Origin: an archaeon
GTDB lineage: Archaea > Asgardarchaeota > Hermodarchaeia > Hermodarchaeales > Hermodarchaeaceae
Length of the DNA stretch: 11,030 bases
Assembly (NCBI GenBank): GCA_016550425.1
Contig: JABXGS010000048.1
Coordinates: forward strand, 1-11,030
Reading direction: 5' to 3'
Part shown: one piece after another, positions 7,142-11,030 of the stretch
Position numbering within the stretch: the stretch's first letter is position 1
How the letters are laid out: every line of letters begins with the position of its first letter
Translations under genes and position numbers: made by a program
Notes under the pieces: model-generated
Databases searched by the model: none
The model's input: the letters and a program-made list of their open reading frames with translations, nothing else
Told to the model about the DNA's origin: nothing

Positions 7142-7177
7142 TTTTAGAGCGCATGGAGCTATTTTGATTTTTGAAAT
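7142..7177 (+). terminator. T-rich stretch after the PadR gene
   Basis: TTTTAG, TATTTTGATTTTTG and similar runs follow the PadR stop codon within 35 nt. Archaeal termination often needs only such U-rich tracts. No stable hairpin is obvious. The facing gene on the other strand ends at 7181. Confidence 0.35.
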
Positions 7178-7180
7178 AAC

Positions 7181-7432
7181 CTAAAGGTCTTCATAAGGGA
7201 CACCGCCTTGAGGTTCCCGAGGAAAGAAAACGGGAAGCCATGGAAGAACAGCAAGCCCACCAAAGACTAGAAAAAGAATGAGTAATGTGATGAGATTTTC
7301 AGAGGGTTGCAAGGCGGAGCTAAAAATGATTATCCAAATCACAGCGATGATGGCGAAAGCAATTAGGAAAATCAGGCTCGCATACACTCGGGATTTTCGG
7401 CTGAATGGGTGCGGTTCTTTCTTCTCGTTCAT
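7181..7432 (-). CDS. Small two-helix membrane protein, unknown function
   Basis: 83 aa, not recognised. A short basic N-terminus (NEKKEPHPFSRKSR) leads into TM1 (about residues 16-38), a short polar loop (SALQPSEN), TM2 (about 47-69) and a soluble tail ending GGVPYEDL. The positive-inside rule puts the N-terminus in the cytoplasm, so both ends are probably inside. I chose ATG at 7432 because GTGA lies 4 nt upstream; a TTG at 7462 is also in frame and would add 10 residues. It converges with the PadR gene and lies downstream of the flavin-reductase gene on the same strand, 71 nt away, so the two may be co-transcribed. Confidence 0.65.
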   Translation of the reverse strand: MNEKKEPHPFSRKSRVYASLIFLIAFAIIAVIWIIIFSSALQPSENLITLLILFLVFGGLAVLPWLPVFFPREPQGGVPYEDL

Positions 7433-7503
7433 TTCATCACGAGTTGTTTTTGGTTGGCCCAATAATCTGAAAGGCGTGGGAATGCTTTGGTATATGGAGA
7501 GCG

Positions 7504-8070
7504 TTAGAATTTAATTTCAACGGATTCAAGACTGCAGGTTGTAAAGAACTGCTTTCCTGTGTGCTGTGCCGGCCGGAATTTGGTGATATCCCAGGTTTTA
7601 GAGAAATAACCTTCCATGACATGAGCAGCCATAATTTCTCCAATGATAATATCATGATCTCCCGTTTCTATGGTTTTCCACACTTTACATTCTAAGTGTG
7701 CAACGCATTCCTCGATAAGAGGGGCTGTCACCATTTTCGCTTTTCGCGGAGTAAGATCTAATTCAGCGAACTTATCCATGTCTTTTCCGCTGATTCGTCC
7801 TGCGCGCATGACCTTCTCTGCCATGTCAAAGGTTGGAATATTGACCACGAATTCACCGGTTTCTTGGATAATTTTGTATGAGAATCGTTCTTTTCGAATA
7901 CTCATCGCTATGAGAGGAGGATTCACACTAGTGGGTATAATCCAGGCAATTGTCAAGACATTATTTTGACCATCTTTGGTTTTTGATGAAACCATTGCTG
8001 CATTGTACGGATGCAACATGTAAATTGATTGGTTCAGGGGAACCGTTACTTTTTCTGGACCTTCAGGCAT
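7504..8070 (-). CDS. Flavin-reductase/flavoredoxin-like FMN-binding protein
   Basis: 188 aa, the usual length for the family (Flavin_Reduct, COG1853). Visible family blocks are HPYNAAMVSSK (20-30), NVLTIAWIIPTSVNPPLIAM (37-56), GEFVVNIP (72-79), SGKDMDKF (94-101), ECVAHLECKV (121-130) and GDHDIIIGE (137-145). Members bind FMN in a split-barrel fold and either reduce flavin with NAD(P)H or carry electrons, often in anaerobes. The partner here is not evident. Start ATG at 8070 places PEKVTVPLN at the family's usual N-terminus; an in-frame TTG at 8097 is possible but no better supported. It is divergent from the MBL-fold gene with about 175 nt between. Confidence 0.88.
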   Translation of the reverse strand: MPEGPEKVTVPLNQSIYMLHPYNAAMVSSKTKDGQNNVLTIAWIIPTSVNPPLIAMSIRKERFSYKIIQETGEFVVNIPTFDMAEKVMRAGRISGKDMDKFAELDLTPRKAKMVTAPLIEECVAHLECKVWKTIETGDHDIIIGEIMAAHVMEGYFSKTWDITKFRPAQHTGKQFFTTCSLESVEIKF

Positions 8071-8145
8071 TTCTGAACAACTTCCAATACGATTCAAAGC
8101 TTAACAGATACTTAGCTTCGTTGGCTTGGTATGGATTATTTTACT

Positions 8146-8156
8146 CCATAAAAAGG
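8146..8156 (-). promoter_or_regulatory. Possible TATA box for the flavin-reductase gene
   Basis: Minus strand CCTTTTTATGG. The expected start near 8125 leaves a leader of about 55 nt to the ATG at 8070. The box closely resembles the one before the YcaQ-like gene (CCTTTTATGG). Confidence 0.3.
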
Positions 8157-8215
8157 CATACCACTAACTAGGTGTCGTACACTCATAGTAGCTTTATCAG
8201 GTGGATTACTCAGGA

Positions 8216-8223
8216 TTTTAATA
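8216..8223 (+). promoter_or_regulatory. TATA box for the MBL-fold/GNAT gene pair
   Basis: TTTTAATA, centred about 27 nt before the GTG at 8248. The spacing predicts a leaderless mRNA, which supports GTG 8248 over the later in-frame TTG 8257 and GTG 8263. Confidence 0.45.
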
Positions 8224-8247
8224 GCTCTGCTTCCCTCTACAATCTGT

Positions 8248-8904
8248 GTGGTTCAATTGACTGTGACCATAAAATATCTAGCTCATGCTAGCTTCCAAAT
8301 CAAATCCGATACGAAGATCATCTACGTCGACCTTGAAGAATACGCCAAACCCAAAGAACCCGCTGATATCATACTCTCAACACACATTCATACTGATCAC
8401 TGTGATCCAAAGAAAATCAAGACAGTTCGCACAGATAACACAGTAGTTATTGCCCCCAAAAATTGCCATGAAAAAATTGGTGGCACCGTGTATGCTCTAA
8501 AACCTGGAGAAGAAAAAGTAATTGATGATGTAACGATACGAGCGGTTGAAGCATATAATGAAACACGCTTCCGCTCCCCAGGAAACCCATATCACCCCAA
8601 AGGATTGGGTGTTGGTTACATCATCACAGTTGAAGGTAAACACATCTACCATGCCGGAGATACTGATTTTATCTCAGAAATGAAAGAACTTGGGTCTATT
8701 GACGTTGCTCTACTGCCAGTTGGTGGCACATATACGATGGAAACAGATGATGGAGCCGATGCGGCTCTCGCCATAAATCCCAAAGCCGTTATCCCAATGC
8801 ATACATGGGGGAAACCTGTTTCGGACTTCAAAGATAAGATTGAAGCCAATTCAAACATTCAAGTCGCTATCATGGAAGAAGACGGCGAATTCACCGTCAA
8901 CTAG
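8248..8904 (+). CDS. MBL-fold metal-dependent hydrolase (UPF0173/COG2220-like)
   Basis: 218 aa. Starts with KYLAHASFQI (9-18), typical of COG2220. Metal ligands are all present: STHIHTDHCD (44-53; H46, H48, D50, H51), the HAGDTD block (H135, D138) and IPMHTWG (H185). It should bind two metal ions, usually zinc. Members include RNA/DNA-processing and small-molecule hydrolases; this short form (UPF0173 length) lacks the beta-CASP insert, so nucleic-acid cleavage is not indicated and the substrate is unknown. The GTG start lies at the expected leaderless position. GNAT gene follows after 60 nt on the same strand. Confidence 0.9.
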   Translation: MVQLTVTIKYLAHASFQIKSDTKIIYVDLEEYAKPKEPADIILSTHIHTDHCDPKKIKTVRTDNTVVIAPKNCHEKIGGTVYALKPGEEKVIDDVTIRAVEAYNETRFRSPGNPYHPKGLGVGYIITVEGKHIYHAGDTDFISEMKELGSIDVALLPVGGTYTMETDDGADAALAINPKAVIPMHTWGKPVSDFKDKIEANSNIQVAIMEEDGEFTVN

Positions 8905-8964
8905 CCCTGTTCACCTCCAAAGTATCCAAATGAATTGACGCAAAAGGAGTGAGTGTGACAATCT

Positions 8965-9750
8965 GTGACCATTAAAGTGCAACCACTCACTGTCCCCATC
9001 AAAGAAATCGAAGACTACCTGCGCCAAGATCTTCCTCTCAATGGATTACCCCTATACGATCTCACCTTAGCCTGGGATTCGAGTGAATGGTTCATTGCTC
9101 GAGAAAACGGAACACTTGTCGGATGTCTTATTGTGTACACTGGGGGTCGTGGGATGTACAGTTTCTTTACTCGTGGCAACCCTCCGGTTGTTGATAAACT
9201 CATAGCCAATATGCCTTATCCTACAATTTTTGCGATTATCCCACAGGAGCATCATCCAATTGCCAACGCTTATTACCAATTTCTTTCATACGGCACCTTT
9301 CTCTTGATGATACTTGAAGAATCGCGCTGTCAAATGCCTAAACTTCATGAAACCATTCGCATGACTCCCAAAGACCTAACTGAGGTAGACAGATTTTACT
9401 CAACAACCACTGCTGGGGCATGGAATCCAGCGCAACTCGACATTGGTCCCTTTTACGGAATCCGTGACCACAACAAACTCGTATCGATTTGTGGAACAAT
9501 CGGGGTCTATGAAGCTAGTCCCGGTGTCGCTGTAATTGGCAATCTTGTCACGCTCCCAGCATATCAGAATCGTGGCTATGGAACTAGCGTTCTCTGTGCT
9601 GTTATTCGTGAACTCTTCAGTAAATTTCAACATGTGACACTCATGGTTGACTCCGATAACCTCGGGGCCATCCGTATCTATGAACGGTTGGGCTTTCTCG
9701 TTCATCGTAAGCTAGATATCGGTGTCTGCCAACGACGTGAAACACGCTGA
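8965..9750 (+). CDS. GNAT-family N-acetyltransferase
   Basis: 261 aa. The C-terminal half is a GNAT domain: motif A is IGNLVTLPAYQNRGYGTSVL (191-210), with the acetyl-CoA pyrophosphate-binding Q-x-R-G-x-G (Q201, R203, G204, G206). Motif B follows as VDSDNLGAIRIYERLGF (228-244). This matches the FR47-like/Eis-distant GNATs. The N-terminal half (1-130) has a weaker GNAT-like pattern (WFIARENGTLVGCLIVYTGG, 42-61), so it may be a tandem with a degenerate first copy. The acceptor substrate is unknown. Start GTG 8965 is the first after an in-frame stop; GGAGTGAG lies about 12 nt before it. The start context (GTGACCAT-AAA) closely resembles that of the MBL gene (GTGACCATAAAA at 8263). Probably co-transcribed with the MBL gene. 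Confidence 0.88.
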   Translation: MTIKVQPLTVPIKEIEDYLRQDLPLNGLPLYDLTLAWDSSEWFIARENGTLVGCLIVYTGGRGMYSFFTRGNPPVVDKLIANMPYPTIFAIIPQEHHPIANAYYQFLSYGTFLLMILEESRCQMPKLHETIRMTPKDLTEVDRFYSTTTAGAWNPAQLDIGPFYGIRDHNKLVSICGTIGVYEASPGVAVIGNLVTLPAYQNRGYGTSVLCAVIRELFSKFQHVTLMVDSDNLGAIRIYERLGFLVHRKLDIGVCQRRETR

Positions 9751-9777
9751 CCTTTACTCATCAGAAAATAAAAGCCA

Positions 9778-9879
9778 TTATAATCGTTTACTGGTCTTCT
9801 TCTTTGGTTTTTTCTTCTTTGATTTCTCTGGTAACACATCTACCCAATTTTCGTGATCTTTATCTCGGGATTCACCCAT
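9778..9879 (-). CDS. 33-aa Lys-rich microprotein (candidate)
   Basis: Short ORF from ATG 9879. The first half is acidic and polar (MGESRDKDHENWVDVLPEK); the second half is almost all Lys, Pro and Ser/Thr (KSKKKKPKKKTSKRL), resembling a nucleic-acid-binding or ribosome-associated tail. An excellent SD, GGAGGTC, lies about 6 nt before the ATG, better than for most genes here. Against it: the Lys codons are the complement of the T-rich tract after the GNAT gene, which by itself could be a terminator. I do not recognise the protein. Confidence 0.4.
   Translation of the reverse strand: MGESRDKDHENWVDVLPEKSKKKKPKKKTSKRL
9795..9827 (+). terminator. T-rich tract after the GNAT gene
   Basis: Plus-strand pyrimidine-rich run including TTCTTCTTT and GGTTTTTTCTTCTTT, 45 nt past the GNAT stop. 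It has the look of a U-rich archaeal terminator. The same bases on the minus strand encode the Lys-rich tail of the 33-codon ORF. Confidence 0.4.
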
Positions 9880-9949
9880 TATGCGACCTCCGGTTCGTTG
9901 AATTAAAGTTTTGACTAGACGCCCCCTATGATGTTAAGAAATTGAAGGG

Positions 9950-9967
9950 TTTATCCAAGGGGATAAA
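9950..9967. repeat. Perfect short inverted repeat TTTATCC-AAGG-GGATAAA
   Basis: 7-bp arms (9950-9956 and 9961-9967) with a 4-nt spacer, in the divergent gap between the 33-codon ORF (minus) and the first repeat unit (plus). It could be an operator or a small hairpin. One arm sequence, GGATAAA, recurs at 10189. Confidence 0.4.
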
Positions 9968-9981
9968 AAGCCGCCAGTAAC

Positions 9982-9990
9982 ATTTTTAAT
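9982..9990 (+). promoter_or_regulatory. TATA-like box before repeat unit A
   Basis: ATTTTTAAT, expected transcript start near 10010. An equivalent box precedes unit B (AAATATTTAATC, about 10676-10688). Position relative to the repeats is alike in both. Confidence 0.3.
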
Positions 9991-10195
9991 CCGCTGTTTT
10001 CAATCCCGTGCTGAGGTGTATTCAATGATTCTATTCAAAAAGGGTACACTCGCATATTCGTTGAGTCAATAGTGAGATTCGCGAATCTATTTTCACCATC
10101 ATTATCTGGATTGATGAAATGGCTGACATAAGGTTAGACGAGGCGGGAATGATCGCGTTGTGCAAAGCGATAAGGGCAGTCCAGAAAAGGATAAA
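9991..10195 (+). repeat. Repeat unit A: diverged direct copy of unit B (10702-10880)
   Basis: The best-conserved part starts at 10069. Blocks shared with unit B are ATAGTGAGATT-C/G-GCGAATCT, TGGATTGAT, ATG-N-CTGA, and TTGTGCAAA-GCGATAAGGGC versus GGTTCAAATGCGATAGGGC. Both copies begin with an AATCCGC next to a TATA-like box and hold a hairpin soon after it (here GAGGTGTA 10013-10020 with TACACTC 10045-10051). Both copies end 40-55 nt before the next predicted promoter start. Unit A holds tiny ORFs of 15 codons (10025-10072, GAGGTG upstream) and 30 codons (10119-10211); only an 18-codon ORF (10818-10874) sits at the same place in B. They may be short paralogous RNAs or duplicated small-protein genes. 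Confidence 0.5.
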
Positions 10196-10211
10196 CAATC
10201 ATTTATTATAA
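10119..10211 (+). CDS. 30-codon ORF in repeat unit A (doubtful)
   Basis: ATG at 10119 preceded by TTGATGA. The product is short and partly amphipathic (MADIRLDEAG, then ALCKAIRAVQKR). The ATG and the next few bases are shared with unit B, where reading continues for only 18 codons and the frame is altered by two 1-nt indels (an added T after CAAA and a lost A in ATAAGG). No recognised family. Confidence 0.2.
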   Translation: MADIRLDEAGMIALCKAIRAVQKRINNHLL

Positions 10212-10228
10212 TAGCAAGACTTTTATAC
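10202..10228 (+). promoter_or_regulatory. TATA-like elements before the structured RNA
   Basis: TTTATTATAATAG (10202-10214) and TTTTATAC (10221-10228). The first predicts a start near 10233, just before the 5' arm of the RNA's closing helix (10239); the second would start near 10250. Confidence 0.4.
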
Positions 10229-10307
10229 TAATTAAAACGCCCTCTCACCCGCAACTCGGGGCCTGCAAAGGTTTCGGGTTGACAACACAATTGGAGGGAT
10301 CCAGGAA

Positions 10308-10445
10308 ATGGGCCCAAACCGAAATCGAACTCGACTAGCAGAAATGGGAGTCGCTGAACGTGCTGTTGCGGGTGTACGCAACCCTGCTCCAGTTGCACGT
10401 CCTGAAGTGCGGCGAGCTATCATGCTTGTGCTCACCCGACATTAA
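10308..10445 (+). CDS. 45-codon ORF inside the structured region (doubtful)
   Basis: ATG 10308 with GGAGG about 10 nt upstream; product rich in Arg, Ala and Val (begins MGPNRNRTRLAEMGV). It overlaps arms of three helices of the proposed RNA, and a longer overlapping frame also exists on the other strand, which suggests chance open frames in GC-rich DNA. Kept only as an alternative reading. Confidence 0.15.
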   Translation: MGPNRNRTRLAEMGVAERAVAGVRNPAPVARPEVRRAIMLVLTRH

Positions 10446-10537
10446 CTGGTGAAAGGGACAATGAGTGCACTCAACACAGAGTCTTCACGACTCATTCGGT
10501 AACGGGTCTTCGCAACGCTTCAATGCCACCTATCGCC

Positions 10538-10567
10538 GTAGCGGGGAGGGAAGTACATCTCTGCTAC
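10538..10567 (+). other. 10-bp hairpin within the structured RNA
   Basis: GTAGCGGGGA, loop GGGAAGTACA, TCTCTGCTAC; two of the ten pairs are G-U. One more C-G pair extends it (10537/10568). It is nested inside the 15-bp helix at 10498-10512/10612-10626. Confidence 0.55.
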
Positions 10568-10700
10568 GACATGAAGTAAACCGTCCAGGACTGTATTTTT
10601 TAGTGTGTCCTCGAAGGTCCGTTACCTCCATTTTTGGTTCTTAGTCCCCTGATCCGTGGCAGAGGGCTTAGTAGAAAAATATTTAATCTAGCTTGGGTAA

Positions 10701-10726
10701 TCCGCCGGTGAGGCTTATCCGGTGGA
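10701..10726 (+). other. 8-bp hairpin at start of repeat unit B
   Basis: TCCGCCGG, loop TGAGGCTTAT, CCGGTGGA, with one G-U pair. It lies about where a transcript from the TATA-like box near 10682 would begin. No T-run follows, so it is not a simple terminator. Confidence 0.45.
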
Positions 10727-10880
10727 ATTGAATAAGTTGGATAATTAGCCCTTGTCGCCATGTGGATAGTGAGATTGGCGAATCTTTTGTTAGTCGGTTA
10801 TATGGATTGATCTTAGAATGTCTGAGAAGGAAAGTTTCGCAGGGTTCAAATGCGATAGGGCTAGTTCAGATTAGGTTAAT
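10702..10880 (+). repeat. Repeat unit B: diverged direct copy of unit A
   Basis: The conserved core is 10766-10879. It contains ATAGTGAGATTGGCGAATCT (10766-10785), TGGATTGAT, the ATG of an 18-codon ORF (10818-10874), and the hairpin TCGCA/TGCGA around GGGTTCAAA, which matches ATCGC/GCGAT in unit A (10152-10170 region). The two arms of that hairpin differ between copies yet both still pair, a hint that RNA structure is kept. Confidence 0.5.
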
Positions 10881-10895
10881 TGTTTGTTTTTTCTT
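10881..10895 (+). terminator. T-rich tract after repeat unit B
   Basis: TGTTTGTTTTTTCTT directly follows the conserved core of unit B. It is a plausible U-rich terminator for a short transcript from that unit, just before the promoter of the next gene. Confidence 0.35.
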
Positions 10896-10896
10896 A

Positions 10897-10912
10897 TAGA
10901 AATATATTTAAA
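10897..10912 (+). promoter_or_regulatory. BRE/TATA promoter of the gene at 10955
   Basis: TAGAAA followed by TATATTTAAA (10903-10912), a good archaeal BRE and TATA pair. The expected start near 10933 leaves a leader of about 22 nt carrying the SD AAAGGAGG (10940-10947). Confidence 0.55.
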
Positions 10913-10954
10913 CCATTGCTTGGATACCCACTTCAAATCAAAGGAGGCTTAGCC

Positions 10955-11030
10955 ATGCTCCAAAATGAAGAACCAATTGCAGAGATCAAAGAGGTCGTTC
11001 GGGTGTACAAGAAACCCCTCCATCGGCCGC
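10955..11030 (+). CDS. Start of a protein gene, function unknown (runs off right edge)
   Basis: ATG 10955 with a strong SD, AAAGGAGG, ending 7 nt upstream, and a well-placed promoter. Only 25 codons are visible: an acidic start (MLQNEEPIAEIKEVV) followed by a basic RVYKKPLHRP. This is too little to name a family. That it is a real gene is likely from promoter plus SD; its relation to the repeat and RNA region before it is unknown. Confidence 0.65.
   Translation, partial: MLQNEEPIAEIKEVVRVYKKPLHRP

Larger units (their letters stand above)
10236..10672 (+). ncRNA. Candidate structured RNA of about 430 nt, unknown family
   Basis: Helices found by eye: terminal GCCCTCT (10239-10245) with AGAGGGC (10661-10667); CACCCGCAAC (10246-10255) with GTTGCGGGTG (10365-10374); GGTTTCGGG (10270-10278) with CCCAAACC (10313-10320, one bulge); CGACT/AGTCG near 10331-10353; AATGAGT/ACTCATT (about 10460-10496); GTAGCGGGGA (10538-10547) with TCTCTGCTAC (10558-10567); and a 15-bp helix GGTAACGGGTCTTCG (10498-10512) with CGAAGGTCCGTTACC (10612-10626). 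The last two contain G-U pairs that would be A-C mismatches on the other strand, so the plus strand folds. Local GC content is higher than in the flanks, as for archaeal structured RNAs in AT-richer surroundings. I could not match RNase P, SRP or 5S RNA. Confidence 0.45.

Noticed and set aside
10105..10125. C/D-box guide RNA, from TGATGA followed by CTGA
   Set aside because: The two boxes are only 5 nt apart, with no second C'/D pair at guide spacing.
10232..10435. 67-codon minus-strand frame in the GC-rich region
   Set aside because: Low-complexity Arg/Ala/Ser/Thr product with no SD, lying over strong plus-strand RNA helices; typical of a chance frame in GC-rich DNA.
10543..10672. RNase P RNA, from GGGAGGGAAGT and GGCTTA
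   Set aside because: The first lies in a local 10-bp hairpin and the second overlaps the closing helix; the P4 pairing between them and the ACAGAA block are absent.
10838..10856. tRNA T-loop look-alike (GGGTTCAAA)
   Set aside because: The flanking stem is TCGCA/TGCGA with a 9-nt loop, not a 5-bp T-stem with a 7-nt loop, and no acceptor, D or anticodon arms are found around it.
1..11030. CRISPR array, insertion sequence, integrase or rRNA
   Set aside because: No regularly spaced repeats, transposase or recombinase frames, terminal inverted repeats, or rRNA motifs were found on either strand.

Overview
The window looks archaeal. Several genes are preceded by TATA-like boxes about 25 nt from a plausible transcript start, at least two mRNAs look leaderless, GTG and TTG starts are common, and Shine-Dalgarno (SD) sites are of the GGAGG/GGTGA type. 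One gene encodes a Rab/Ras-shaped domain, which points to an Asgard archaeon; a Thorarchaeota-like genome is my best guess from the mid-40s %GC and gene content, but this is inference.

Left part (1-4358, all minus strand). A regulator with a winged-helix domain (4358-3699) leads a close series: a 122-aa helical protein of unknown function, a SplB-like radical SAM protein, a zinc-ribbon protein with a degenerate small-GTPase fold, and a membrane-anchored class I methyltransferase. The radical SAM and GTPase-like genes overlap by 4 nt, so they are probably translationally coupled. A YcaQ-like DNA glycosylase N-terminus follows and runs off the left edge. Two of these families (SplB-like, YcaQ-like) are linked to DNA lesion repair elsewhere, so a repair or nucleic-acid-modification neighbourhood is possible.

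Middle (4519-7141). A MacB-type ABC exporter (ATPase then permease, ATGA overlap, minus strand) is divergent from a PadR-family regulator (plus strand). The intergenic region holds one TATA element usable in both directions, flanked by an inverted repeat: a likely PadR-controlled efflux module.

Right of centre (7181-9750). A two-helix small membrane protein, a flavin-reductase/flavoredoxin-like protein (minus), an MBL-fold hydrolase and a GNAT acetyltransferase (plus) are ordinary accessory or metabolic genes.

Right end (9751-10954). About 1.2 kb lacks any long gene but is not empty. It holds a 33-codon Lys-rich microORF with a strong SD, two diverged direct copies of a roughly 190-nt unit, and between them a candidate 430-nt structured RNA. 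The RNA includes a 15-bp long-range helix and a 10-bp hairpin whose G-U pairs fix it to the plus strand. A protein gene of unknown function starts at 10955 and leaves the window. The pseudo-GTPase operon and this RNA-rich stretch are the two most novel parts.
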